Shown here piece after piece: positions 8,515 to 16,637 of a stretch of 64,000 bases of DNA (positions within the stretch are counted from its first letter, which is position 1; every line of letters starts with the position of its first letter). The DNA is taken from contig NZ_JASAUZ010000003.1 in assembly GCF_030162935.1 (NCBI RefSeq), forward strand, positions 48,664-112,663. The letters run 5' to 3'. This DNA is from Comamonas halotolerans (GTDB taxonomy: Bacteria; Pseudomonadota; Gammaproteobacteria; Burkholderiales; Burkholderiaceae_C). The notes below the pieces were generated by a model that saw nothing but the letters and a program-made list of their open reading frames with translations, was not told where the DNA came from and did no database searches. A program made the position numbers and the translations under genes.

Positions 8515-9310
8515 TTGAGGCTCCTTGTTTGGCAGCGTGTGCCAAGTCCAAGCGATGCTGTGCAACCGCCTCTTTGAATTTGGCGTGCGCAGCTAGATTC
8601 TTAGCGAATTTGCTGTTGTGGTCTTTCCAGTACTGCAAGGCATCCGCATCAGTCTTGGTTGTGAGTGCGGCAGCAATGTAGCCATCCGCTTCAGAGTCGG
8701 CAGAACGATCAGGAGGCGGATTCCCGTCCGTGTCATCGCCACCTTCAGCCACGCCGCAGATAGCCTTCAGCGTGTAGCGCTCCAAGTAGGTCTTGGTGCT
8801 TGCGCGTGCCTGCAGTGCATTCTTTGCGCCGCCAGTGTCTGGAGCACCGCCCATGCTTACGCTTTCGCTATGTCCAGAGACATGCTTGAGGGTGCATGTG
8901 ACCTCCATCCAGTCCTTGTCATCGCGGGTTAGCTTCCAAGAAGCGCTTAGACCGTGACTTGACAGGGCAGGGGTCACCGCGTCAACAACATCATGCAGTT
9001 CAGCGTAGCTCTTGCCTTTAAGGGGGCCGTCCGTGACTGTTCGCCCCTTCATGATGTGAACGGCCTCTGCTTTGAATGCAGCAAAAGCAGCGTTGTATGC
9101 CTTCTCGGCCTCCTTTTGCTCCCAGCGATCCTGCAAGTCCATCATCTTCTCGATCTGTTCCAGACTGGCGCCTTGAGCCATTGCGGCCATCATCATTCCT
9201 GCAGGGGAGTTGATGGGCAGGCTTTGCGACTGCATCTGCGGGAGATGGTTTTGCTCAGCTGCTGGTGCTAATTCCAAAGCAGCGCTCTCATATGTGGTTT
9301 TTGCATTCAT
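8495..9310 (-). CDS. erf: ERF-family single-strand annealing protein
   Basis: The conserved core KAYNAAFAAFKAEA..., YAELHDVVDAVTPALSSHGLS and ARASTKTYLERYTLKAICGV matches the ERF superfamily of P22-type recombinases. It anneals complementary single strands in phage recombination and genome circularisation. Start MNAKTTYES was chosen; the ribosome site is GGAGG. The C-terminal tail is variable. Confidence 0.88.
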   Translation of the reverse strand: MNAKTTYESAALELAPAAEQNHLPQMQSQSLPINSPAGMMMAAMAQGASLEQIEKMMDLQDRWEQKEAEKAYNAAFAAFKAEAVHIMKGRTVTDGPLKGKSYAELHDVVDAVTPALSSHGLSASWKLTRDDKDWMEVTCTLKHVSGHSESVSMGGAPDTGGAKNALQARASTKTYLERYTLKAICGVAEGGDDTDGNPPPDRSADSEADGYIAAALTTKTDADALQYWKDHNSKFAKNLAAHAKFKEAVAQHRLDLAHAAKQGASNADHHG

Positions 9311-9311
9311 A

Positions 9312-9443
9312 TCAACCTCCAAACGTCATGCACCCGGCGGTTACAGTCGCAGCAGCTACGGTGATGGCGTACAAAAGAAAAGCCCCGTACTTGCGGGGCT
9401 TGCGACGGCGCGGGATGTGCTGCAGGGTTATGGGCGGGGTCAT
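9312..9443 (-). CDS. Small membrane or lipoprotein-like peptide (43 aa)
   Basis: MTPPITLQHIPRRRKPRKYG is followed by one hydrophobic segment with a lipobox-like VTAGC near the end. Its start overlaps the 9440-9568 gene (ATGA). A terminator-like hairpin (9375-9400) lies inside the frame. Function unknown. Confidence 0.4.
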   Translation of the reverse strand: MTPPITLQHIPRRRKPRKYGAFLLYAITVAAATVTAGCMTFGG

Positions 9444-9568
9444 GCCGGCCTCACTCCCACTACAGCCTTGACGTGGCCCGCAAAAAGAAAAGCCGCAGTG
9501 CATGCGGCTTGTCGAGAGGGGAAAGTGGTCGCGCTGGTCTGGCCGTTCACTGTGTAGATGTATCGCAT
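9440..9568 (-). CDS. Small hypothetical protein (42 aa)
   Basis: Starts MRYIYTVNGQTS with GGAG 6 bases upstream. A second terminator-like GCCGCATGCACTGCGGC hairpin lies inside the frame. The overlap with the next gene supports it. Function unknown. Confidence 0.4.
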   Translation of the reverse strand: MRYIYTVNGQTSATTFPSRQAACTAAFLFAGHVKAVVGVRPA

Positions 9569-9592
9569 GGGTGTCTCCATGAAAAAGCCGCC

Positions 9593-9856
9593 TCATTGGG
9601 CGGCTGGTTGTTCTTTGCGGCGGTGGGTGTGGTTCATGAATCCCCAGCCTCCAGACGGCTTGCTTGTGTCTGTGTGACCTTCGCAGTTGTCGCAGAGCGG
9701 GGTGCCGCAGACGAACTGGCCTGTGTGATCGCACTCGTTGCTTGCCTGCTCGCCGCAGACGCTACATTTCTTTCCCAAGTGCGCTGCGCAGAACTCGCCT
9801 TCGCATTCCTTTTTGCACTGGTTTTGCCAGCATGGGTAGTAACGGCAGTAGCTCAT
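9593..9856 (-). CDS. Cysteine-rich zinc-binding phage protein (87 aa)
   Basis: Twelve cysteines and several histidines occur in pairs (CSVCGEQASNECDHTGQFVC, CDNCEGH), consistent with two or more zinc sites of treble-clef or RING-like type. Such small zinc proteins are common in phage early regions, but the role is unknown. A hairpin with T-run lies at its 3' end. Confidence 0.7.
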   Translation of the reverse strand: MSYCRYYPCWQNQCKKECEGEFCAAHLGKKCSVCGEQASNECDHTGQFVCGTPLCDNCEGHTDTSKPSGGWGFMNHTHRRKEQPAAQ

Positions 9857-9993
9857 ATCGCCTCACTCTGGTGTTCTTCGGTAGGTTTCAGCAGCTCGCG
9901 AACCTCTTCGGGGCTACGCGGCTCGGGGTAGGTGGGTGGCGGGGTGTGGCCAAAGTCGGCTTCAGCAGGCCCAGGGTTGAGATCAAACGTCAT
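9853..9993 (-). CDS. Small acidic proline-rich protein (46 aa)
   Basis: Begins MTFDLNPGPAEADFGH and ends in EEHQSEAI. The stop overlaps the start of the zinc protein by 4 bases. Function unknown. Confidence 0.5.
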   Translation of the reverse strand: MTFDLNPGPAEADFGHTPPPTYPEPRSPEEVRELLKPTEEHQSEAI

Positions 9994-10336
9994 TTGCTCG
10001 GCTCCCTACGATGTCGCGCCAGAAGGCTTTGGCGTGAACAAGTCCCGCGCATTCAATGACGCGCCGCACTTCTGGATATGTGCAGGCCATCAGAATGTCC
10101 ATGGCTGTGCGCGTGTCGTCGTCCACTTCCAGCGCCTCTGCAAGCAGCTCATCAGGACTGAAAGGGCGCGGCCCTGAGACGATGTCGCGGTGCCAGTCGG
10201 TGGGCTTGAGGTTTGATAGCTCCGCAAGCACGATGCGGCCTGCCTCAATCTCCAGCGCTTCTGCTTGAGCTTCGCGTCGGTCTTGCTGGTTGGTCCAGCG
10301 CTCGGCGTCTGCGCATGGGTTTGCTGTCATGAACAT
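9983..10336 (-). CDS. Phage hypothetical protein (117 aa)
   Basis: Starts MFMTANPCADAERW with GGAGG six bases upstream. It is an acidic helical protein and the first gene of the leftward operon after a terminator (10356-10386). No domain recognised. Confidence 0.6.
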   Translation of the reverse strand: MFMTANPCADAERWTNQQDRREAQAEALEIEAGRIVLAELSNLKPTDWHRDIVSGPRPFSPDELLAEALEVDDDTRTAMDILMACTYPEVRRVIECAGLVHAKAFWRDIVGSRANDV

Positions 10337-10355
10337 AGTGAGCCTCCGGATAGAA

Positions 10356-10386
10356 GAAAACCCGCCGTGCTTGCGCAGGGCGGGGT
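10356..10386 (-). terminator. Leftward terminator
   Basis: CCCGCC...GGCGGG hairpin followed by TTTTCTT on the minus strand. Confidence 0.75.
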
Positions 10387-10544
10387 GAAGAGATGGCCGA
10401 TTAACCATCTAGGGGTTCTCTAAAGAACGTTGGTATTGGGTATTGAGGGCGAGCCTCTGTCGTTAGAAGCCTTTTGCAGGCTTAGTCGGTAGCTTCAGTT
10501 CCAATAAACACCCTCAAGAAGTGTGTCATGTAGCTAGGCTCAGT

Positions 10545-10889
10545 TTAGTAGCGACCGCCGCCGTACCCACCATTGCCATAACCGACACCGGTGCGGTTGC
10601 TGGCGCGGAATTCATGGTGGCCACCTGAGCCACGGCCTTCTTCACGAGGCTTGGCAATGTTGACGATGATTGATCGACCATCTACAGACATCCCATTCAG
10701 TGCCTTGATAGCAGCTTCGGAAGCGGCGAGGGAATCCATTTCTACGAAACCAAAACCTTTGGATCGCCCGGTTTCGCGATCCATCATGATCTTGGCCGAT
10801 GTCACATTACCGAATTCGGCAAAGTTGCTTTCCAGGCTGGAGTTAGTGACGGAGTAAGGCAGATTGCCAACGTAAATTTTGTTGCTCAT
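10545..10889 (-). CDS. RRM-type glycine-rich RNA-binding protein (copy 1)
   Basis: This 114-residue protein has one RNA recognition motif: RNP2 is IYVGNL near the start, RNP1 is KGFGFVEM about residues 45-52. It ends in a Gly/Tyr-rich tail (GYGNGGYGGG). Such proteins are normal chromosomal cold-response proteins in betaproteobacteria; here the gene lies between phage genes. A second RRM gene is at 59542-59898, and each is preceded by a member of the same small family (11005-11217 and 60009-60251). Confidence 0.92.
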   Translation of the reverse strand: MSNKIYVGNLPYSVTNSSLESNFAEFGNVTSAKIMMDRETGRSKGFGFVEMDSLAASEAAIKALNGMSVDGRSIIVNIAKPREEGRGSGGHHEFRASNRTGVGYGNGGYGGGRY

Positions 10890-11004
10890 TGGGATTTATT
10901 TTCTAATTAAGAACGTGCCAGAAATGACGCGTCGTCTGGATGTGGCTGTCGTGATCAGTGACCTTAACAACCTGGGTATGTTGGTGAGTCCGGTTGTTAG
11001 TGGC

Positions 11005-11217
11005 TCAACGACACGGTGAGGTTTGCGGCATAGAAGCCTGGAGCCAGCCGAGAGTAACGGCATAAATTTTGGCAGCTTCGGTCGTGGTGAAAGTCTTGTC
11101 AAAGCGGAAAATTCGGCAGTAGCTGCTGTTCTGCTTTGTGCGCTGAAGCGCGAATGAGGCCTGAAAGCGGCCGCAATTTGTCTTCAGTGATGTGGGCGTA
11201 ACGAAGTACTGGCCCAT
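11005..11217 (-). CDS. Small protein accompanying the RRM gene (copy 1, about 70 aa)
   Basis: Translated from MGQYFVTPTSLKTNCGRF. The pattern Y.VT.T....G.F.AS....(N)SS..RIFRF...F.T.EAA..YA...G.LQ can be aligned by eye with the protein at 60009-60251, which also lies upstream of an RRM gene. The conserved pairing supports a real gene. Function unknown. Confidence 0.5.
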   Translation of the reverse strand: MGQYFVTPTSLKTNCGRFQASFALQRTKQNSSYCRIFRFDKTFTTTEAAKIYAVTLGWLQASMPQTSPCR

Positions 11218-11677
11218 TGCAATTGGTAGCTGTGTAATCTGGATCAATCAGAGCGCAAGCTTGGGTTGCTTGCTAGAGCATTGGATTACTCGTTTGGCTG
11301 CTGCTCTACAGCCAACGGTGCGAATGATTTCGCGAAAAGTTGCTTGACTAAGGCTGAACAAGCCTTGGTGGAGCTGTTGGTGTTTGCATCTATCTTTGCT
11401 AGCCAACGAAATCTATTATGCAGTATTCCTATAAAAAACATAAATTTAATTCTTGTGAGTTTTAAAGGTCTTCGTTCCCAAGCTTCCCCTGTACCGGCTA
11501 AGCCAGTAGGCTGAGGCTGGATGCGTACATAAGCCAAGAGAATCCAGAAGGTTGTTTTGGCGAGATCTTCACTAGGGTGGGGTTGTTGACCACCTTGAGG
11601 ACACGCTTCTAACGGGCGCCTATTTGCTACAACCACGGGTATAGGCATATGCGTAAACTGTCAGCACAAGGAGACTC
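11218..11677. other. Gene-poor stretch
   Basis: Open frames here have poor codon character and no ribosome sites. I see no RNA gene or repeat. It may be a gene remnant. Confidence 0.4.
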
Positions 11678-11875
11678 ATGAACATCACTACCCACAAGGT
11701 CAAGTTGATATGGGCGTTGTCGATGGCTGGCAATGCAGCCGCTCAAGCGGAGATGAAAATACTCCACAACGACTACCCGCAGCTCAATGAAAAATTCAGT
11801 CGCTTCAAGCTTGCAATTGATCAGATTCGAACTGGGGTGACCAAGAAGCCGGACAGACGTGGCTTTAAGATTTAG
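11678..11875 (+). CDS. Small hypothetical protein (65 aa)
   Basis: Ribosome site AAGGAGACTC sits before the ATG. The protein (MNITTHKVKLIWALSMAGN..) is mildly basic with no recognised domain. A terminator follows at 11964-11988. It is probably an independent accessory gene. Confidence 0.55.
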   Translation: MNITTHKVKLIWALSMAGNAAAQAEMKILHNDYPQLNEKFSRFKLAIDQIRTGVTKKPDRRGFKI

Positions 11876-11963
11876 CCAGCCCACCGTAACTATTTTTTGT
11901 TGGCGGATATCCCATCTGTCTAACTTCTGAATTAGCTCTGAAGTTGACTACTTCGAATAGATG

Positions 11964-11988
11964 CAGCCTCTGATCGGAGGCTGTTTTG
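11964..11988 (+). terminator. Terminator
   Basis: CAGCCTC/GAGGCTG stem followed by TTTTG. Confidence 0.7.
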
Positions 11989-11993
11989 CTTCT

Positions 11994-12018
11994 GAAAAAA
12001 AACCCGCTCAAGGCGGGT
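11994..12018 (-). terminator. Leftward terminator
   Basis: AACCCGCC/GCGGGTT hairpin with a long T-run on the minus strand, downstream of the 45-aa gene. Confidence 0.75.
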
Positions 12019-12071
12019 TATGAAACTGAAGTTTTAAGTTTTAGCTTGATTTATGCGTCATTCTCAGCAGT

Positions 12072-12209
12072 TTATTTTTGCTGTTTGGACGCGTCGTCTT
12101 GCTTCTTTTCTTGAATCTGACCGGAATGCTGCTTTTCTGAAGCAGATTGCTCAACTTCTCCAGGTTTCTGGCTTGTGTTTTTGGGGTCGGTTTGTGTAGT
12201 TTGTGTCAT
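12072..12209 (-). CDS. Small hydrophilic protein (45 aa)
   Basis: A strong ribosome site AGGAGG precedes the ATG. The protein MTQTTQTDPKNTSQKPGE.. is rich in Gln, Lys and Ser and has no hydrophobic core. It resembles the 56-aa protein at 13150-13320 in composition. Such small disordered proteins are often stress-related in Comamonadaceae; that role is only a suggestion. Confidence 0.55.
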   Translation of the reverse strand: MTQTTQTDPKNTSQKPGEVEQSASEKQHSGQIQEKKQDDASKQQK

Positions 12210-12412
12210 TGTGTGCCTCCTAGGCGTTTGTAAAAGTCAAAATAACTTCTACGTCTTCATAATGAGGCTTAAGCAATACCTGCGTTGTGCGAATATGTAA
12301 GTAACGATGTTTTTTAGTAGGGCTGATTAAGAGATAGATGAGCTACGAAGTGAATATTATTTCTCTGGTACCAATACTGCACGTTGTGAAATTCCATAAA
12401 GGACTTTTAAAA

Positions 12413-12438
12413 GATAAAAAACCTGCTTTGGGCAGGTT
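12413..12438 (-). terminator. Leftward terminator
   Basis: ACCTGCC/GGCAGGT-type hairpin followed by TTTTTTA on the minus strand. It ends the 12597-13010 unit. Confidence 0.75.
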
Positions 12439-12596
12439 AAATGATATCGATATATCTGCACCGTTATCCCCACAGGAATTGCAGTTGCTGTCCTTGGAAG
12501 TCCAAAATATGAATCCTCCTACGTGAGGTTACTTGAGGCTCCTCTTCAAGTATGTGGAGAGGGCAGTGAGCACTCTGATAGGAAATGTTTAAGGAG

Positions 12597-13010
12597 CTAT
12601 GAGATCGCCTTGGCCTTGGCAATTGCGGCACGGGCTGAAATGATCGCATTGTTTCCTTGATCGCGCATTTCCTTCGTCATATGAGGATTGGGAGCGTGGG
12701 ACATTGCGTATTCCATTGCTTTCAAGGCTTCAAGTAAATCAGGCGCTGCGGCGATTAAGCGTGCGTTAGCTTGTAACCTTTGGTCTTCAGGTGGGTGTGA
12801 GAAATCTTTATATTCATTCACTGCAAAGGCTATAGTTTCGCCCTGTTGATCAATAATTGCCTGCGTCGATGTGAAGGCTTTGTCTTCATAAATAGGAATT
12901 CGCCATAACTTGGCTAAGGCGCTTATTGCAAAAAAATGCAACTCTTTATGTGTAGGCATTCGCCATGCACCTTCAAAATCTCCGACTCTCCATTGCCTTG
13001 TTTCACTCAT
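12597..13010 (-). CDS. Phage/plasmid hypothetical protein with ARLIAAAPDLLEAL motif (137 aa)
   Basis: The block NARLIAAAPDLLEALKAM followed by a helical tail is very frequent in small phage proteins of unknown function. The N-terminus (VGDFEGAWRMP) differs from the usual members. It has its own terminator at 12413-12438. No enzymatic motif is visible. Confidence 0.65.
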   Translation of the reverse strand: MSETRQWRVGDFEGAWRMPTHKELHFFAISALAKLWRIPIYEDKAFTSTQAIIDQQGETIAFAVNEYKDFSHPPEDQRLQANARLIAAAPDLLEALKAMEYAMSHAPNPHMTKEMRDQGNNAIISARAAIAKAKAIS

Positions 13011-13149
13011 GACTGTCCCCTGTTATTTTTAAAGAGCAGGCTTCTTTTTGGAAGCTACTTTTTAAATGGTAGAAAAAACCTGTTATAGGTAGGTCAATTC
13101 TTGGAAAATCATCCCGCTACTTCAACGTTTCTATTGAAAAGCAACATTG

Positions 13150-13320
13150 TTATTCATACGCATCTTCAATTTTTTCTAAAGGACCCTGACCTGGGTGTCC
13201 TTTGTCAAAGGTTGATTGGTGCGCTGGAGAAGGTTTCAAATTTGTTTTTTGCTCAGCAAGTTTGTCTTTGGTGCGTTCCTCTGACTTGCGTTGTTGGCTT
13301 TGTTGTTTAGATTCTGTCAT
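13150..13320 (-). CDS. Small hydrophilic protein (56 aa)
   Basis: MTESKQQSQQRKSEERTKDK is preceded by AGGA nine bases upstream. It is highly charged and probably disordered. A GGACCCTGACCTGGGTGTCC hairpin lies within the 3' coding end. Function unknown. Confidence 0.5.
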   Translation of the reverse strand: MTESKQQSQQRKSEERTKDKLAEQKTNLKPSPAHQSTFDKGHPGQGPLEKIEDAYE

Positions 13321-13584
13321 CTTGTCATTTCCTGTGTATGTTCGAGAGAGTGCCATGCCTAAAGGCACTCGGTGCTTAGTAATCCAGCTGTGCTGCACTG
13401 AGTGATGAGCCCTTTTTGAGGGGCTCTGGCTGAGAGTCACTTTTTTCCTTTGTGTTAGGCACATTTTCTGCCGACGTTGGATGTTCAGATGGTTCGGTTG
13501 TGTCGCTTGAATTGCACTGAAAGTAGCTGCAGAACGAGGGAAAGTATTTTTGTAACCAGGACATAAGACCTCCAATTGAAAAAA

Positions 13585-14446
13585 ATAGTAAAAAAGTTTG
13601 ACTACCAAGCCCCACAGTACTCGCTTTTGCTGCCAATAGTGCGTGCTTTACATCTACTTGGTAAGTGCAGGTAACTTTCAAACCGAAGCCCTCTGTCACA
13701 GGTCTTTGGTTTGCCCTGATCTCGCTCAGGGCAGCGCCGATTGCTCGGTGCGTATGCTTAGGTGGCGTCACTTGGGGATAAGAGGGAAGGTGGCTCCTCA
13801 ACCCGTCTGCCAAATTTGATCCTTTGCCTGTTTCGCTAGGCTTCCTGCGCTGCCGACTTGCAGGTGCCTGGACGGGTCAACCGTCCCAACCATCTCGCAT
13901 GTTTTCTCCTTCGCAGCGCGTAGCTGCCAGTTGTTAAGTGCTTTCGCCCGCACTGAATAGGCGTCTCATTGGTCTCACGCGGTGTGACCTGCCGCGTGCA
14001 TCCTGTCCGTAGACTTTCTGCTTGCTCCGTGTACCGACTTTGCGGCTTGGAGACGGGTTTACCCGCGCCTTCGCTGTGATGCACTGCGTTGGCTATTACT
14101 CGCTCTATGTCTGGCTGAAAGTGATTTAGGGAGGCAGGCAGGGCGCGACTCCTGCTCAGGCGTTATCCACGCAACAGCGGTATTCGATGAGGCTTCATGC
14201 GTGGTGTTTGCCTCACCCTCACCAACGGCCTGACTTTCCATGCATGCGCTTACATGCTTGCCGCCTCTCTAAATCACTCTCTCGCCGCTTGTTAATGACA
14301 TGGGCTACCTGGCTCGATCACTCGGGGCCCATCGCGTTGGTGCACCTACTGCATCGCCCCCTTTAGGAGCTAACCCCGCCTGTGCTTCCTTTCAGCTTCG
14401 GCCCCGGATCGCTGGGCCTTGGGTGTTCGCGTGGTGTGCTGCGATG
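13585..14446 (-). ncRNA. Large structured non-coding RNA candidate (about 860 nt)
   Basis: No convincing gene lies here, but the minus strand is dense in perfect helices. Plus-strand coordinates of paired arms: 14121-14129 with 14269-14277 (9 bp, then a mismatch and 5 more bp), 14167-14173 with 14198-14204 (7 bp), 13977-13982 with 13992-13997 (6 bp), 13870-13875 with 13881-13886 (6 bp), 13713-13719 with 13726-13732 (7 bp). GNRA-type loops such as GCAA and GAAA are visible. A sigma70-like promoter at 14453-14482 faces it, a terminator isolates it upstream, and U-rich tracts end it near 13585. Length and complexity recall the giant phage RNAs GOLLD and ROOL. Family membership is not shown. The 3' end is approximate. 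Confidence 0.7.
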
Positions 14447-14452
14447 GAGTTG

Positions 14453-14482
14453 AGTGTAAGCATGCTAACAACGCAAAGTCAA
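14453..14482 (-). promoter_or_regulatory. Sigma70-type promoter for the large RNA
   Basis: On the minus strand TTGACT (14477-14482), an 18-base spacer and TACACT (14453-14458) face the structured region. The predicted start is near 14446. AT-rich DNA lies just upstream of the -35. Confidence 0.65.
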
Positions 14483-14545
14483 GTGTGCTTACGAAATATT
14501 TTTAGAGTACTAATATTTAATCTGAAGATTTCATACCACTCGGAC

Positions 14546-14570
14546 AAAAAAAAACCCGCTTGAGGCGGGC
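14546..14570 (-). terminator. Leftward terminator between the DUF2789 gene and the RNA
   Basis: CCCGCC/AGCGGG hairpin followed by nine T on the minus strand. It insulates the RNA promoter from upstream transcription. Confidence 0.85.
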
Positions 14571-14609
14571 GACGGTTGGTTGGAAGTTTCTACTGGAATG
14601 GCGCAAGCA

Positions 14610-14879
14610 CTATGTCATTGCCAGGTCATAAGGTCTTTCACGTAGAGCAAGGTTGAGTTGATCGATAACGATAGACCAATCGGCGTCATCGGCAAGATCT
14701 TCCTTAAGCATGGCCGCCTGCTGCGACGTCCAGAAGGGGGCTTCATAGATGTGTAGGGCCTCATGCAAAATACGATGCTTTTCAATGAACTGAGCGATGC
14801 TATCTGGATCGCAGGCTAATCCTAATTGCTCAAATAAGCTCGTAAAGCTGGGTTGTGCGTCACCTGGTGTCATGGACAT
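14610..14879 (-). CDS. DUF2789-type protein (89 aa)
   Basis: SLFEQLGLACDPDSIAQFIEKH, followed by APFWTSQQAAMLKEDLADDADWSIVIDQLNLALR, matches the DUF2789 pattern of small acidic helical proteins usually found on host chromosomes. The start may be at either of two close ATGs. Its presence here suggests captured host cargo. Function unknown. Confidence 0.75.
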   Translation of the reverse strand: MSMTPGDAQPSFTSLFEQLGLACDPDSIAQFIEKHRILHEALHIYEAPFWTSQQAAMLKEDLADDADWSIVIDQLNLALRERPYDLAMT

Positions 14880-15148
14880 AAACCCCCCGTGCTTTAAGTG
14901 AATCAGGCTACCATGATGATCCTTTTTACAGATTTTGTCTGTAAGGGTTGGTAGCGAGTAATGAGATTGCTGAATGTGCGTGCGAAGTGGGCTTTTTTAG
15001 ACTGATCTAGTTCAGCGGCAGTGATAGGAGCTACTGCGGCAGCTAGTGCAATCACTGCGCTGCTACCGGCTGCCAAGCTAGCCACACTGCACTTAACACC
15101 ATTCAGAAGGCGAACACATAGAGAGGGGCGCAGCGTAGTGTGCGTGCG

Positions 15149-15823
15149 CTACTTTCTTCGAAACTTCCTGCGGTGCTCAATCATGGTGCCAATCACCACA
15201 AGGTGCCGCTCATCGCTGCGCAGGATGGGATAGTCGTTATTAAGTGGCACCAACTCGAAGACTTCATGTCCGGCCTCATCTATACCGCGCACTCGGTACT
15301 TCTTGAATGTGGCTTCTTGTTTGGTGCTGCGGGCAGCGACGAAGTCACCAGGACGTGGCTGAACATCAGGGTCAATCAGCACTCGATCACCAGGACGAAA
15401 ATCAGGCAGCATTGAGTCGCCTTCAATCTCCAAGAAGAATGACCACTGCGATGCCTCATCGTCGCCAAATTCCACATCAAAGCCATCACCCGGGCCGTAA
15501 GGCACAGCTATCTCTTTCAGCGCGCCTGCTTGAACATGGGAGATAACGGGATAGGGACGCATGCCCATCGGCGTTGGCTTGGCATTGACGTCAAAAGGCG
15601 CGACACCACTTTTCTCAGGGCCTGCACCTGTTGCGATCCACATTGCACTAAAGCCAGTCGCTGCTGCGAGCTTTGTCGCAGGGGCGGTCTTAAGGCTTTT
15701 CGTTGGACCATCTTTCCATTGCGTAACTGCCGATGAAGAGACGCCAGCAATGTCGGCAATCTCGCCAACGGTTTTTCCTGTCTCTGCCATCAGTTTGGCA
15801 ATGCGGTCTTGAAGAGTTGTCAT
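15149..15823 (-). CDS. cI: CI-type lysogeny repressor (S24/LexA-like)
   Basis: The 224-residue protein has an N-terminal helix-turn-helix (about 5-60; VGEIADIAGVSSSAVTQWKDG) and a C-terminal S24 peptidase domain. Self-cleavage residues are visible: the Ala99-Gly100 bond in HVQAGAL, nucleophile Ser137 in EGDSML and general base Lys in TFKKYR (about 174/175). RecA-stimulated autocleavage would induce the prophage. It diverges from cro across three operators at 15824-15885. Confidence 0.93.
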   Translation of the reverse strand: MTTLQDRIAKLMAETGKTVGEIADIAGVSSSAVTQWKDGPTKSLKTAPATKLAAATGFSAMWIATGAGPEKSGVAPFDVNAKPTPMGMRPYPVISHVQAGALKEIAVPYGPGDGFDVEFGDDEASQWSFFLEIEGDSMLPDFRPGDRVLIDPDVQPRPGDFVAARSTKQEATFKKYRVRGIDEAGHEVFELVPLNNDYPILRSDERHLVVIGTMIEHRRKFRRK

Positions 15824-15885
15824 GTAAGAGAGCTTACTTGCTATGTTTGTTAGAGTGCTTGCAATTACTCTGTAAGTGCTCTAAC
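15824..15885. promoter_or_regulatory. CI/Cro operator region, three 14-bp sites
   Basis: The intergenic region holds GTAAGAGAGCTTAC (15824-15837), GTTAGAGTGCTTGC (15849-15862) and GTAAGTGCTCTAAC (15872-15885). All fit GTnAG-N4-CTnrC with 23-25 base centre spacing. The first abuts the cI start codon. This is a lambdoid-type switch with three operators; which site favours which protein cannot be read from sequence. Confidence 0.8.
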
Positions 15886-15894
15886 ATAGGTGGC

Positions 15895-16098
15895 ATGACT
15901 AAAACCGAAGCTATCGATTTGCTTGGTGGTTCTGTGGCAAAGGCTGCTGAAGCCATAGGCATCAATTCGCAGGCGGTCTCGCAATGGCCTGCAGAGCTAC
16001 CTGCACGTCTGATTGACCGTGTTCAAGCTGCCCTCTATCGAAAGCAGCAAACGGAATCGACTGCGCATAGCAGTACTCAAATGGCGCGCCATGACTGA
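15895..16098 (+). CDS. cro: Cro-type repressor (67 aa)
   Basis: MTKTEAIDLLGGSVAKAAEAIGINSQAVSQWP has the compact helix-turn-helix of Cro/YdaS-type proteins. The ribosome site AGGTGGC precedes the ATG. It is the first rightward early gene and diverges from cI. It should shut off cI during lytic growth. Confidence 0.85.
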   Translation: MTKTEAIDLLGGSVAKAAEAIGINSQAVSQWPAELPARLIDRVQAALYRKQQTESTAHSSTQMARHD

Positions 16099-16375
16099 CC
16101 TCTCCACTTTCAAGCTACGGCATGCCACGCAGATTGAATGCCCTCCAAGCGTATGGCCGTTCATCAGGGGGGAGCCACCAGAGCTTGAATGTGTAGATGC
16201 GCCTGGTTCGCCTCTAAGGCCATGCCCTACGGGGGCAACAACAGCACTCGTGCCGCTTTTTGAGCGCTTGATTGAGTCACTAGAGGCTTCGTACAGGTCT
16301 TCGAACATTGCACACCCGCATGCAGCTGCCTTTAGCTTTGGGCACTTTGCAGCGCGAATTCCAGAAAAAGCGTAG
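16091..16375 (+). CDS. HATQIEC-motif phage protein, copy 1 (94 aa)
   Basis: It contains FKLRHATQIECPPSVWPFIRGEPPE, nearly repeated in the 16638-17378 protein. The rest is unlike it. It overlaps cro by 8 bases. The last 44 bases overlap the opposite-strand gene 16332-16553. Function unknown; the shared block may be a binding domain. Confidence 0.6.
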   Translation: MTDLSTFKLRHATQIECPPSVWPFIRGEPPELECVDAPGSPLRPCPTGATTALVPLFERLIESLEASYRSSNIAHPHAAAFSFGHFAARIPEKA

Positions 16376-16553
16376 GTGGCTTGATGTCCAAATCCCAAGT
16401 GCGTTCCTTAACCACGAATTTGAGACCGTTCAACCTTATCAGGTCTCCAACGACCGGAGGGTTGGAGTCGTCGATGAATTTGGGGATCGCGTGCTTGCCA
16501 AAAACTTCCTTTGCTTCTATCGGAAGCACCAGTTGGATATTGCATTTGTTCAT
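16332..16553 (-). CDS. Small phage protein under the shared divergent element (73 aa)
   Basis: Translated from MNKCNIQLVLPIEAKE with an AAGGAGGG ribosome site. The block PPVVGDLIRLNGLKFVVKERTWDL looks like a small beta fold found in other phage proteins. It is expressed from copy A of the divergent element (16571-16637), against the direction of the early operon. Function unknown. Confidence 0.6.
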   Translation of the reverse strand: MNKCNIQLVLPIEAKEVFGKHAIPKFIDDSNPPVVGDLIRLNGLKFVVKERTWDLDIKPPTLFLEFALQSAQS

Positions 16554-16570
16554 GCCTGCCCTCCTTGGCG

Positions 16571-16637
16571 ATGGTTGTGTGAGAACTTCCATAGTAGCCC
16601 AGGCAGGGCGGGCACCCAAACCATGGAGGCCTGACGT
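16571..16637. promoter_or_regulatory. Divergent regulatory element, copy A
   Basis: Aligns without gaps (one base shorter) with 17461-17528 and 30873-30940. Constant parts are ATGGTTGTGT at the left, GTAGCC in the middle, GGCGGG and CTGA near the right. On the minus strand TACTAT is a good -10. The right end supplies GGAGG for the plus-strand gene starting at 16638. Confidence 0.75.

Noticed and set aside
11286..11648. 120-codon minus-strand frame
   Set aside because: Poor codon character and no start signal; no recognisable protein.
12338..12526. 62-codon plus-strand frame
   Set aside because: It runs through the leftward terminator hairpin at 12413-12438 and has no clear ribosome site.
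13376..13813. 145-codon minus-strand frame beginning with TTG
   Set aside because: Half of it lies in the structured RNA region, and the start is TTG without a ribosome site. Only the 56-codon frame at 13150-13320 was kept.
13836..14241. Minus-strand frames of 60-82 codons
   Set aside because: They fall in the dense hairpin region and have no ribosome sites or family features.
14903..15085. 60-codon minus-strand frame starting with GTG
   Set aside because: Ala-rich chance frame without a ribosome site, although it lies downstream of the repressor gene.
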